Positions 10,669 to 21,598 of a stretch of DNA of 64,000 bases are shown here, piece by piece. The notes under the pieces were generated by a model, which saw only the letters and a list, made by a program, of their open reading frames with translations, ran no database searches and was not told the DNA's origin. The stretch is taken from assembly GCA_006176705.1 (NCBI GenBank), contig QRFJ01004855.1, positions 107,530 to 171,529 of the forward strand, given 5' to 3'. Source of the DNA: Cocos nucifera (lineage: Eukaryota > Streptophyta > Magnoliopsida > Arecales > Arecaceae). The position numbers and the translations under genes are program-made. Each line of letters opens with the position of its first letter. The first letter of the stretch is position 1.

Positions 10669-11816
10669 CGATCATGCTAGCACTCGATTGAACCTAACGT
10701 TCTTCTTTTACTATCATAAATAGTTGTCCTGACTGAGCCAAAGGAGTTTGTGCTCGATCAAAGGCCTACACTTGGTCTGGTTGGAGATTGTCCAGATCAG
10801 AGAAGGGTTGTCTTATTTTATAAGACAATACCTATCATTTTTGGTCACCTGCCATTTTTCATCCTTTGACTTTGGTCAAAAGTTGATCTTTGACTGGTCA
10901 AATATTGACCATTGATATTTTGACTTCTGCCCATGTGTCATGCACCTATTGGAGAGCTGGTGGGGGCTTGTCCCCCTACCAGAAGCTGGCAAGGAGGAGG
11001 GCGCATGCCAAGGGTGGTGTGCGCCCATGTTTGAGGCGCCCAAGAGTTCCTATTGGATAGGGACTCCATCTCCTTTTTGGATTTTGATTAGACTCTTCCT
11101 AAGAACCAACTTTGATTGGTCTTAGGAACCATCTAAGAATGAATTCATGGGACTCTATTTCCACCAATTAGATTTAGATCTGATTTTATAAAGGATTGTG
11201 ATTGGTTGGGAAGAAGAGGAGTCGGATCACGCAAAGTCTATAAATAAGACCCTGCGCCCAACTCAAAACATATGTAAAAAATTCCCCACACCCCAAGACT
11301 GCCTCCCTCTTCCTCCTCCATGCCAAGTCCATCATCTCCCTCTCCTCTCCATGCCCAAAGTAGTTTGGGATCTCAGTTGGTGCAATCTAGGCGAGAGAAA
11401 GGCGACAGAAAGCTAGAAGACTGTACTGCTGCAAAGGACAACTGCTGATCTTCGAAAGCTATTTTGAAGATCCTTCAAATTAGATTTAGATCTAATTTTT
11501 GGAGACATGATAGAGAAGAAGATGATCTCCAGATCCAGTCCAAGTGGATAGCGGTAGAGGCCAGGCACTTGCGTGGCTAGATCCAGAACCTTTCACTGCT
11601 TACAGGATCATCAACGGATAATAGGATTATCCTACATCAAGATAAATTAAATATGATTTAATTTATCTATATTTTATTTTAATTATTAGAATAATAAAAA
11701 TTAGATTTGAAATATGTCAGATCTGATTTAGATCAAAAAGAAAAGTTTTTGAAATATATCTCTTGATCCGATTAGATCTAAATGAACATGATCTGAAAAA
11801 TCAGGATTTTCCTTCA
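10669..11816 (+). repeat. Family-B LTR, 3' half
   Basis: Matches 47633-48764 of the solo LTR and the 3' parts of the B LTRs, ending at the CCTTCA terminus. The first 1.1 kb is missing, truncated at the junction with the inverted G LTR. No PBS follows, so this is a solo or 3' LTR remnant inserted in the 3'UTR of element E. Confidence 0.85.
11239..11246 (+). promoter_or_regulatory. TATA box of the family-B LTR fragment
   Basis: TATAAATA in the context AGTCTATAAATAAGACC, conserved in all four B-family LTR copies in the window. Confidence 0.7.
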
Positions 11817-12670
11817 TGAGGTATGTCATTGGAGAATTACTATATACCAATATAAAAATTAAGTAAAAAATATTCAATGTTTCTAAATATTTTCTAAATT
11901 ATTCCTACCTTTATCTCTAAATCATCTAAACTTTCATATGGATAAGTGTATTATCACTTTCATCCTTCATTTATTAAATTTTTTTTTACATTATCCATTT
12001 TTTGACGTGAATATTATTGCTTACTTAGGCAATAGGATCTAGTTATTTGATAAAAAATTAATATATATAATTTTTAATATTATACTACTATTTAGTGTCT
12101 TAATCCCTTAAGCCTTCTATTTGATCCATAGAGCGACTTTTAAGCCAATGACTCCCAAACTAGTTAGCTTTAGGGCACTAAGTATAAAATACCCCTCAAC
12201 CTTACTAGCTCGAATCAGATAGGCTAGAGTTAAGACTAGCTTTACAACGAGCTTCTTTGGCCTTGCCATCTTTTGATGTGAAACTTAATACTTGCTTAGG
12301 CAAAAGGATCCAATTACATAGTGAGAAGTACTTAAAAACTATTTTATTTTATTTTTTTATGTATAAAAAGATATTTAGTTATCCTACATAAGTCCATAAA
12401 AAGTAGACTCTTCTTTAATGCTAGAAGAAAAAATTAGAAATGCTCAAAAAAAATATTTATGCTCTAGACATAATTCTTTATTGGATTTTCTTAATACTTA
12501 ATCCCTCAATATCTCATAAATTCTCTGATATGTATATCAACTTTTTCTTAAAAATGCTTAGTTCAACTCGATTTTTAAGTGTAATCAGTTGTCTAAATGC
12601 TAAATACTAACTTCTTCGAGAACTTTAAAAATTTTAAAAAAATTTTATTACACCCTCCAACTTAATCAAC
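11817..12670 (-). repeat. 3'UTR of element E, second copy
   Basis: Homologous to 21640-22460: shared blocks include TTGAGGGATT, the tract near AGTTGG(G/A)G(A/G)GTG, and a stretch with AGGGCA(C/T)(T/A)A. It starts on the minus strand at a purine tract (about 12640-12660). The LTR that should follow is missing, displaced by the B LTR fragment. Confidence 0.65.
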
Positions 12671-13040
12671 ATTGTCCTTAATGGAAAAGAAAAAATAAAG
12701 GATGTAATAAATAATAGAAAAGAATACACCTGACTCAATGTACTTTCGATCCAACATGGATTTTGAAAATTTGGGTCTTCCTCCAACTTATTTAACATAT
12801 TCTAAAAGAAAGTAAACTAAAAAGATAAATTAGATACAAGAAAAATAAATATTGGATTATCTCTCAAGTTTACCGTCTTCAGCCAGACATAATATAGCTT
12901 ATCTTTCCTATATCAAAAATTGGATTAACAAATTTCAATAGTCTTGGATTGCCAATCTTAGGAAGATAGCTTATTATCCCTTTATTGATATATTCATTGC
13001 TAATTATGGAAAGATAGGATCTGACCCCAATCTTAGACCC
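12671..13040 (-). other. Non-coding stretch between E gag and 3'UTR
   Basis: No coding content recognised. In an intact element about 4 kb of pol would lie here; no RT, RNase H or integrase motif is visible. Confidence 0.5.
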
Positions 13041-13827
13041 TTATTTGTCAAGAATTTCTCCTATTTGTTCTTTTGAAATGCTCATGTATTGAGCTTTTGG
13101 ATTAGAAGTTAATTTTGATGTAATGGGTACTAGGAGGGTGTCTAAAGGTGGCTTTAGTTTTAGAGGTAAATTAATATGATCTTGCTTAAATAATTCCATT
13201 GGCTCTTTATTACATACCACTAGCTTTTTGTAAGAAGAATCAGCTTCTAGGGCTGAAGGGAACAAGACTTTAGGTTTATAAGTCTTAGGCCAATGATTTG
13301 TTCTCTTCTTTCCTTTATTAATCTCACTTAAATCAAAACTAGCATTAGTACCAGTTCCTAGCTCAGGTTCTTTTATATGGTTAGTTTTAGTACTAACCTC
13401 CTTTTCTAAATTTTTATTTTGGCTAGTATCAGTACTAGCCTCATTTACCTGGTCTTGATATGGATCCCTAAGAATCTTATCATTTTTAAGCTCAAAAATT
13501 GCTTTGACCATCTCAAATTGGAGATTCTTTAGTGGGACATTAGATTTATGACTTGGTCCAAGTGGTTGATAGACATTGAGTGGATTGTTTATAAGATTTG
13601 TTATCGATTGGGTTGGTAATTGACCTAATTCTCTCCTCATGGTAGACTCAACTAATTATCCTATTTGCGCTTCTAACCTGACGATGGATTGCTATTGAGT
13701 CAAAATTGATTATTATTGAATCAGAATTAATTATTATAGTTGATTAAATCTATCATCAGCTAGATGGATTTGTTGAGGAGGTAGGAGGTAGGTATGATGG
13801 CTGATTGTATTATAATGGCTGGGTGGA
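13041..13827 (-). pseudogene. gag: gag of element E, C-terminal part
   Basis: An open frame of 199 codons (13640-13041), extended upstream through stops to the F insertion. It carries landmarks of Tat/Athila gag-pol junction proteins: RLEAQIG near 13660, then GQLPTQS, then NLQFEMVKAIFELKNDKIL, which corresponds to the usual VKAITTLRSGK region, and finally FPSALEADSSYKK with the KQ-x-x-I-N-L-PL block that precedes the protease. The frame ends at 13041 before any protease. Immediately upstream in the element (13828-13832) is the target duplication of F. Confidence 0.75.
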
Positions 13828-13832
13828 TTGAC
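13828..13832. repeat. Left TSD of element F
   Basis: TTGAC; the right copy at 17306-17310 is CTGAC (4 of 5 identical). Confidence 0.65.
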
Positions 13833-14391
13833 TGTGAGGATTTGTGGTGCTCCCAAGCCTTGGAAGGCCATGGGAGGAGTTAGAGTGTTGGCTCCGAAGA
13901 TTTTAGGGGCTTGGTTGGTGCTTCGTAGACCTAGAACATAAGGTGAAGTAAGAAACCAAAGTCGAAGAATTAAGACTATAGAAAAAGAATTTTCTATAGG
14001 TTAGCCGGCTCAGTCCAAAATTGGGTTGGCTAAATGTCAAAGCATAGAAAAAATAGAGAGCTGCACATTCGGAACTGCTGGCATGGCATAGGACTGAGCT
14101 GGCTCAATTTCAGACTGAGCTAATCCAGTGAAACTTAGCCGGCTCAGTGCTGAGGCTGAGCTATCTCAGTGCATGGGCAGAGTTACGCGAGGGTCTATTT
14201 TGGGCTAGGATATGGATTGATCCTAGGGGTCTTAAGGATTGGTTTGAGAGGTCTTAAGGTGGCTAATTTATGTATGGGTTGGGTCTAGATCCAAAGGATG
14301 AGAGCATGGGAGACATGGGTGTACATGGGCTCGGTGAGTGCTTTCATGTATTGGGTTAGCTAGGAAGTTTTTTGGTCGGGCCTAATAGCTA

Positions 14392-14400
14392 TATATAAAT
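14392..14400 (+). promoter_or_regulatory. Candidate TATA box of the F LTR
   Basis: TATATAAAT; in LTR2 the same place reads TATGTATAACT, so it has decayed there. Confidence 0.45.
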
Positions 14401-14711
14401 ACATAGGTTGTATTAGAATTTAAGAGTGTGGAACACAAACCTTTTCTCCCTCAACTCTCTTCTTCTCTTCTCTCTAGAGCTGCTACCCTAGGTTCTCGAA
14501 GAAGCCCTAGAAAAGGAGGCATCTCCCTCAAGCCTAAGGAGGGAGGCACCCCATCATAGATCCAGATGGAGGATCGGTGGTTTGCTTCCCATAGAGAATG
14601 TCACTGGTTTATTCAGTTCCATGCTAGAGATTAGGAGCTTCCGCAACATGATATCGATGCTTGTGATGTCAAGGATGATTGGCATTCGAGCGATATCATG
14701 GGTCTACAATA

Positions 14712-14723
14712 TGGTATCAGAGC
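14712..14723 (+). other. PBS-like copy inside the F 5' LTR
   Basis: TGGTATCAGAGC, a perfect tRNA-Met PBS, lies 33 bp before the LTR end; it is present as TGGTATCAAAGC in LTR2 at 17261-17272. It is therefore part of the LTR, not only of the leader. Confidence 0.75.
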
Positions 14724-14757
14724 TAGGTGATGCCTGAAATATTGTGGACCATAATAT

Positions 14758-14769
14758 TGTATCAGAGCC
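14758..14769 (+). other. Primer binding site of element F
   Basis: TGTATCAGAGCC directly after LTR1; compared with TGGTATCAGAGCC one G is missing. Confidence 0.75.
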
Positions 14770-16352
14770 AAGTTTCAAAGCCTGATGGTGCATGAAAGAG
14801 AAGGAGAAGTCATACAAGATGAAATCAAAAATTTGCATAAGAATTTCATGGTATATCTCAAATCTTCCTTATTGTTGCTGTGGTTTGGCCAACCGGGAGT
14901 AGCAAGTTGAAGGTGGAGGTTGAGAGGATTAATGGGAAGAGATTTTTCCAGCATGGATGAACTTGGTGCATGATTTATTGATCGGTCTTGGCGGAAGGGT
15001 CGGGGTGTATGATGGTTATGTGATAGGCAGAAAGCGCTGGAGTGCTGCAGTAGCGCTTCCCTAGAGATGTAGGGCTAAGAAAGGCTCGGTGATGCAGCAG
15101 TCGAGAAAGGTATCTCAACAAAGAGCATCAGGATTCTTTAGGATGATGGGCAGTGTAGGGCTGTTGAAGAGAGATTTTTCAAGGGATAGTGGTCAAAGGA
15201 AGGCTGAAGAAGTGACTATACATCCTTCGGTGTTTGGAAGATGGGAAAGTAGTCAAAGATGTATTCAATGGTTCGATTAAAGAATGGATTTGCGAAGCCT
15301 TAGGAGTGATAGAGATGGATGATCCATGGAGGTCCAGTAGGTTAGGGCTGGACAACTGTAGAGTGGCATAAAGACGAGTCAGGGAGCGTTGGAGTGCTGC
15401 AGGAGCGCTATCCTGGAGGCACAGGGCTGAGAGAGCTCGGTGGTGCAGCAGTCGAGGAGTGTATCTCAGTAAAGAGTGTCAGTGGTATCTCAGAAAAATT
15501 GGATGCAGATCTCAGGGAGAGTCAAGAGGTCTCAGAGAGCGCCAGGAGGTCTTAGGCAGTCGGGAGAATTATGGATCAGGTTTCTTCTACAAAAGCACCA
15601 AGGAGAGTTGCGGTTCATGTGGAGGATGGTTCTCTGGGCGCAACTGAAGCGATGACTGATGTAGTGGTAGAAGAGAAGGACTAGGATAAAATTCTCTAGG
15701 GTTCGGTCGCTAGATTTAGAAGAGTTGGATGAGCTCTTGGATTTCAAAGGTAACCACGGGTTGCAGAGGTATTTGAGACAGCTTCGAAGTGGGCCATAGA
15801 GTGTGGATGGTTCAAAGGGGCAACGACGGTGTTCGAGATACAATAGCAGGCTCAGTAGTGCAATGTTGTGTGGTTGGCCTCGAGGGACTCAGTGATAGAG
15901 TCGGCTTCTGCGGCATCAGGTGGACTTTGGATATAGGTGGAGCTCCTTAGTGGTGGATTCATAATTGGAGAGAAAATTTGACATGAGTTCAGAGTGCCGG
16001 TGATGCATAGTTCTAGATGGAGCGGCTTGTACAGATAGACAGATATAGTTCTGAGGAGATCATATCAGATGGTACAGCATGTGCTAGTGCAAAAATGCTG
16101 TAGGTTCTCCAGAAAAGTTCAGAGAAAGTGATGCAGCTGCTAAGCAGAAGGGATCCAATAATTTCAAGGTTGTGCCAAGAAGCAAGCATAGATCTTCAAT
16201 GGTGGAGGCGGTCATCCCAAAGGCCTCAAGGGTGCATAGCAGCTGAAGAAAATTGGCAAATGCGATGTTTGCATAGGGGTTGTCGAGTGTGCAGGGACAG
16301 CGGGATCATGTAGGAGATCATTGTCGAGGGATTTGCCAAGGCTTGGGGCACC
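14770..16352 (+). other. Non-coding interior of element F with a direct repeat
   Basis: Distinctly more GC-rich than the surroundings. A block of about 110 bp containing GGAGTGCTGCAG, GCTCGGTG(A/G)TGCAGCAG and TATCTCA is present at about 15025-15135 and again at about 15370-15480. No conserved protein motif is visible on either strand. Confidence 0.6.
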
Positions 16353-16363
16353 AAGGTGGAGAT
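16353..16363 (+). other. PPT of element F
   Basis: AAGGTGGAGAT directly precedes LTR2. Confidence 0.7.
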
Positions 16364-17305
16364 TATGAGGATTTATAGTGCTCCCAAGTCTTGGGAGGCC
16401 ATGGAAGGAGTCAGGGTGTTGGCTCCAAAGATTTCAGGAGCTTGGTTGGTGCTTCATAGACCTAGGACACAAGGTGAAGCAAGGAATCAAAGCTGGAGAA
16501 TCAAGACTGCAGAAAAAGAATTTTCTGTGGATTAGCCGGCTCAGTCCAAAACTTAGTCGGCTAAGTCTCAGAGCATAAGAAAATAGAGAGCTGCACATTC
16601 GGAACTGCTAGCACGACATAGGACTAGGTCGGCTCAGTCTGGACTAGGTCGGCTCAGTTTTAGACTGAGCCAACCGAGTGAAACATAGCCAGCTCAGTGC
16701 TGAGACTGAGTTGACTCTGTGTGTGGGCAGAGTTATGCAAGGGTCTATTTTGGGCTAGGATCCGGGTTGATCCTAGAGATCTTAAGGTCTGGTTTAAGAG
16801 ATCTTAAGGTGGCTAATTCATGTATGGATCGGGTCTAGATCTAGAGGATGAGAGCATGGGAGACATGGGTGTACATGGGCTCGGTGAGTGCTTTCATGTA
16901 TTGGGTTAGCCGGGGAGTTTTTTGGTTGGGCCTAATGGCTATGTATAACTACATAGGTTGTATTAGGTTTAAGGGTGTGGAACATAGACCTTTTCTCCCT
17001 CAACTCTCTTCTTCTCTTCTCTCTAGAGTTGTCGCCCTAGGTTCTTGAAGAAGCCCTAGAAAAGGGGGCATCTCCCTCAAGCCTAAGGAGGGAGGTGCCC
17101 CATCACAGATTCAGATGGAGGATCAATGGTTTGCTGCCCATAGAGAACCTCACTGGTTCCTTCAGATCCGTGCTAGAGATCAAGAGCTTCCGCAACATGA
17201 TATCGATGTTTGTGATGTCAAGGATGATTGGCGTTCGAGCGATATCATGCATCTATAATATGGTATCAAAGCTAGGTGATGCCTGAAACATTGTGGACCG
17301 CAACA
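16364..17305 (+). repeat. 3' LTR of element F
   Basis: Direct repeat of LTR1. It begins TATGAGGATTTATAG (TG decayed to TA) and ends CCGCAACA, followed by the TSD CTGAC. The dyad motif is best preserved here at about 16530-16720. Confidence 0.85.
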
Positions 17306-17310
17306 CTGAC

Positions 17311-18383
17311 TAGGCTGACCATTATTATAAGCATAATTCTAAAATTGGGGCTTATTTTGAAAGTTTTGCATAGGTAGAATTTGGGTTTGAGCCTGAATCT
17401 ATTGAGTAATCCAAGAAAAATTATAGTGGTTCCTCTAACTAGGGTTATATAAATTCAAAAATGGATCATTAACTGGCTTGGAGTAGCCTTGTATAGCTTG
17501 AACTTATTCTTGGATGAAAGATGAAAAGTATGCAGCCATAGGACATTTACTCACATGATGATTAGAGGATGATGTGAATTGTGCAGGAGATTATTGACCT
17601 AGGATTGGAAATTGATCTATTTTCTAGGCAAGAAGGTTGACTTTATCTAGCTTTTGTACTATTAGGTTCAAGTCAGCCTTAAAAATTCAGTCTGGATGTT
17701 TAAATTCATGAATCCCTACCCACTTTTGGTAGAAAGATAACGAAGCATGGTTAATTAAGTTTTCACTCAAGGTTTCAGATAAGGCATAGGCTTCATCCCC
17801 ACTCTTGTTCATGAATGCACCTCCATAGGATGCATCTACCTATTGTTTATAATGATCTCCTAAACTCTCATTAAAGGCTTGAATAATTTGCCACTTAGAT
17901 AGACTATGGTGTGGGCATTTTCTAAGAAGTTCCTTAAGTCACTCCCATGACTCATGAATTTATTCACCTAGAAGTTGAGCAAATCCAGGCTCATCTCATG
18001 GTGATAGTTCGACTTATGGAATAAAATTTCTTAAAAAGTTTATGTTGTAATTTCACCTATGTTTTGATTGATCTCCTTATTATGCCAAGCTAGTACTTGG
18101 CTTTATCTTTTAATGAAAAGGAGAAAAAGATTAGTTTATGGGCATCATCAGTCAAATTTTAAATTTTCACCATAGAGTAAATTTCTAACAATTCATTTAG
18201 ATACTTATAAGAATCTTCATTAATATTTTCATAGAAAGATGGGAGCATCTAGATTATGGTTGACTTGATCTCATAGTGGATTGCAGAAATATCAAGTAAA
18301 TTGATACAAGTCGATGGATTATAGGTAGAAGAAAAAAAATATTTTTTCATTTGCCTAGTTGGGTTCTCAAGATTTCTAACCAT
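17311..18383 (-). pseudogene. gag: gag of element E, N-terminal part
   Basis: From the ATG at 18383 the minus strand encodes a Ty3/gypsy gag with scattered stops. Near 18300 it reads SSTYNPSTCINLLDISAIHY, then IKSTII-MLPSFYENINEDSY and YLNELLEIYSMVK, the conserved N-terminal block of Athila/Tat gag. Near 18130 FSFSLKDKAKY and near 17880-17960 LLRKCPHHSLSKWQIIQAFN are the core of the retrotransposon gag domain. Stops replace W or Q codons at several points (TAG/TAA), fitting C-to-T decay. The frame is cut at 17311 by element F and resumes at 13827. Confidence 0.8.
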
Positions 18384-19642
18384 TTAGTTATGAAATTTAA
18401 TATAGATCAGCTATTCAGTTTCGAAATTTGGTTCAACTAGATCAGAAAAAATGGTCTCCTACCATGCACGTACTAGTATAATCCTAACATGTGGTTTAAA
18501 AATTTTTTATTATCATTTTATTATTTTTTATAATTATTTTGTTATTTTATTTATTTTTTAAATTTAATTTAGCTTATTTTATTTTATTTTATTTTATTTT
18601 ATTTGGAGAAGAAAATGAGAAGAAAGAGAGATAAGTTCTAAAGAAGAGATCCTAAAGAGTCCTAGAGCTAAGAAAAGAGAGAGGAATTAATTTTAATTAG
18701 GTTTTAATATTTAGTTAGCAATCAAGTTAGGCAATCAATCCTGATTAGGGATTGTCCTGGATCTAGATAGCTTCTAACTATCAAGATCATCTTTAAGCCC
18801 TCCAAGTGTAAGATCAACCATTCAACTGGTCAAGTAAATATAAGGTTGATGGGAGTTCTCCAATTGCTTTCCTTAAACTCCAATTATCTTGGCAAAATAA
18901 GCTAATAAAATTAATTAAGTAACCATCTTCCTTCAGGATGTAGTCCCTGAACCATTTGCTTTAGACACCAATCAAATTGTCTAACCCTAATCTAATCCAA
19001 CTCTTAGGATTTGTTGTCCTAATAAGCTTGAGTTTCTAGGATTGATGTCTAATTAATTTTAAAATTAAAGACTTAGGTCAATGCAAGATGCTAGTTGGTT
19101 ATTTGTGGGCTAAGAAAGGATGATCAAATCTCCACCTTGTCTTGTTTAATTGGATGTTGCCCTTAAATTGATTTAAAGATGAATATGCATAATCACTTTC
19201 AAACAAGAGGTTTTATGCAGCTAAATTAGATGCATGAAACTAGTTGAACTTGAGAAGCTCACCTTGTCTTCAGTGATCATCAAACAAAATAAAAATAAAA
19301 ATAAAAATAAAACTAATATGATAGATGCTCTAAGCAATTAAGGTTTCCACTCTTATCATGAAGATTTTAATTAGATTTAAGTGGGTATCTTTTTAGATTA
19401 ATTTAAAAATAAAATAAGTAATAATAAAAAAAGAGATTTAGGGTTAGGATTGATCTCAACAAACATGATTGGAAGCTTTCTTCCTTGCCCTAGTTTTCTT
19501 TTATTCTTTTTCTTCTTTCTTTACAAAATAAATAAGAAAAGTTAGAAGATAATATTTATAAAAAAATAAATTTAAAATTTATTTAATTTTTTTTATAAAA
19601 AAATTAAAGAAATCAAAAATTTTAATAGTCATGCCATTCTTT
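18384..19642 (-). other. Leader of element E
   Basis: Untranslated region between PBS and gag. AT-rich, with a (TTTTA)n run at about 18569-18605 and an AAAAT-type run at about 19288-19312. No gene seen. Confidence 0.6.
18569..18605. repeat. (TTTTA)n microsatellite
   Basis: About six to seven pentamer repeats in the E leader. Confidence 0.85.
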
Positions 19643-19655
19643 GGCAACGATGCCA
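19643..19655 (-). other. Primer binding site of element E (tRNA-Asp type)
   Basis: The minus strand reads TGGCATCGTTGCC then AAAGAATGG, close to TGGCGCCGTTGCCGGGGA, the tRNA-Asp PBS used by Tat/Athila elements. Differences are transitions. Confidence 0.7.
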
Positions 19656-19661
19656 AAAACT

Positions 19662-21585
19662 TGATAAGATAAGATGTTGTCGTTAAGATACTGTATTTAT
19701 CAATTTAATTTTAACTTCTTAAAATAATTAAAAATACATAGAAAGTACCGAGTTGGGTTGAATCCATAGGATAGGCAGTGTGATATATCTTAAAATTAAC
19801 CACAAGCACATGGTGTGCAAAGTAGCACGTCTAAAGAGTATAGGTCGATTGCATAAGAAATTAAGTATTTGAATTATATTCAAATACTTTCTCAAGCGAG
19901 CTTTAACAAAAATAAGAAAAGATTATTTGTTATTTACTACTAAATAGTAAATTTATTGCAAAGAATAAAAAATTAATGATCTAGGGCTTTTGAATCCACT
20001 AGACCAATGACTTAGAGAGCCTTTCTAAGATTTCTCTTATCATGTCTCTTGATTAAGGTATAATGCATGGAGAAGCATTTACCCTAATTAAGAAACTCTT
20101 CTTTCAACTACCACTCTTGTGTTACCCAAGTATGGACTATGAAGGGGCTCTGATCCAATAATAATCCATCAAAATTTTTTACAAGAAAAAGGAGAAAAAG
20201 ATTTAAAAAGATTGTAGGCCTTCTACCTATTACTCTTCTTGCACTAAATCAAGCATGAACTATAAAGGGATTGGAACCCAATGATAGTTCATCAAGTCTC
20301 TTGGCAAGAAGCTTGAAGAAAGAAGAACTCTAAACAATAAAAGTTAAGGAAAAATCCAAAGAAAGAGATTCTAATCATGGTTTAGCTTCATCGCATACCC
20401 TAGAGGATTGCTTAGCTAGATATGATTTGAAGAAAAGCTATAAACTTGATTAAATACATAAAAAAAAATCTTATACTAATTGCCAAAATTTAAAGTTGCT
20501 GAAAAGAAATGTAGAAATTAAATAAGTTAAAAAAAAGGAAATTAAACCATCTTATGAGCTAAAATTAAATTATAAAAATTAAATTACACAAGCAATGATT
20601 AAAAAAATAAAATAAAATTTTATTGCTGAAATAAAAAAAAAGTTGCTTGATACAAATAAGAACTAACTCCTAATCCATTAATAGGGCTTAGAGTTGAAAT
20701 AAGAAAATAAAAAAAAATATAAATCCTTCTTTGGCACATCTTTTTATAGCTAACTCTCCTTCTCATATGTTGGAAGGATGGAAGAAAGTAAAAAAAAGAT
20801 GGATAAAAATTTTATAGGTAGGTATTCCCATCTATCACATGGGCCCCTACAAGAGTTATGGTGTAGAGAGCGACATGTGGGAGTATAGGCATTAGGCTTT
20901 ATTTATAGATATTAGGAGGGAAGAGATTTTTATGATTTTTAGATGTGGGACTGAAAAAAAATGCATTCTAAAAGAATGGATGGAGGAGATTAAATGATAA
21001 GAAGACTTAGATGAATGGGATGAGAGGATGGAAGATAAGGTAAGAGGGAGAGTTGCCATTCAAACCAAATTGAAGAGTTTTCAAAATAAATATTTTTTTT
21101 AAAAAAAAAATCTTGGTTGCGACGTTCCTTGCTTGATCTACTCAGCATCCACATGAAGACCCGCATTCAACACCCCTAGTCATGTGCCCATGAACCGCGC
21201 ACAAAGCCATGCAAACTAGCATAAGCTCACGGAAGTGAGATTGTTCCCTTCATAGTTAATGCTTCCATTAAATGATCTTAAATATCCTTCTTTTTCTTTA
21301 TAGAAAATTATAAAAAGCATAGCCTTTTGAATTATTTTCACATATAATTTCTTTTTTTCATGTGCTTGCACTCATGTATCTTCACATGTTGTGCTCGTGA
21401 TGAGCTTGAATTTGGACTCGAACTTCATGTGCATGTGTTGAAAGGCCATTTTTAGTTGATTTGCAATTAAGTCTTTATAATTAATTATTCTTAAAATAAA
21501 TGATAAAAAGTATCAAATATAAAATAAAAAAAATTAAATAGCATAAATTTTAATACTTTTTATATTATAATTAATATATTCATCA
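19662..21585 (-). repeat. LTR of element E
   Basis: Begins TGATGAATATATTAATTA at 21585 and ends TTATCA at 19662 (minus strand), about 1.92 kb. It has a PPT on its upstream side (21586-21598) and a PBS on its downstream side. It therefore acts as 3' LTR of one unit and 5' LTR of the next, as in tandem elements sharing an LTR. A TATA-like TATAAAAAG lies at about 20748-20756 (minus). Confidence 0.75.
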
Positions 21586-21598
21586 CATCCCCCAACTT
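21586..21598 (-). other. PPT next to the E LTR
   Basis: The minus strand reads AAGTTGGGGGATG immediately before the LTR start. Confidence 0.8.

Larger units (their letters stand above)
13833..14756 (+). repeat. 5' LTR of element F
   Basis: Direct repeat of 16364-17305, beginning TGTGAGGATTTGTGG and ending ACCATAATA (matching CCGCAACA in LTR2). TATA-like TATATAAAT lies at 14392-14400. It carries dyad-motif copies at about 14003-14170 and a PBS-like copy at 14712-14723 inside the LTR. Confidence 0.85.
13833..17305 (+). mobile_element. Element F: non-autonomous LTR retrotransposon without coding capacity
   Basis: Two direct repeats of 924 and 942 bp flank a 1.6 kb interior. LTR1 is followed by a tRNA-Met PBS and LTR2 is preceded by a purine tract, so the element reads on the plus strand. 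Near-identical 5-bp duplications flank it, and it splits the gag of E in mid-frame. The interior has no gag or pol motif. Short open frames (at most about 100 codons) show no recognisable domain and are interrupted. The size (3.47 kb) and absence of genes fit a LARD/TRIM-like parasite. The TGTGAG LTR start and the dyad motif are shared with element C, a possible source of its proteins. Confidence 0.85.
11817..21585 (-). mobile_element. Element E: Ty3/gypsy (Tat/Athila-like), gag-only
   Basis: Read on the minus strand: LTR (21585-19662), tRNA-Asp-type PBS, leader, gag (18383-17311, then 13832-13041 after removing element F) and a 3'UTR with a purine tract near 12660, ending where a B LTR is inserted (11816). 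There is room for only a few hundred bases between gag and the 3'UTR, so protease, RT, RNase H and integrase are absent. This resembles the large gag-only derivatives of Tat/Athila elements that rely on full-length relatives. Confidence is high for Ty3/gypsy gag and moderate for the sublineage. Confidence 0.75.

Noticed and set aside
15089..16578. Cluster of 60-100 codon frames in element F
   Set aside because: Overlapping frames on both strands in GC-richer non-coding sequence with no motif; some cross the LTR boundary.
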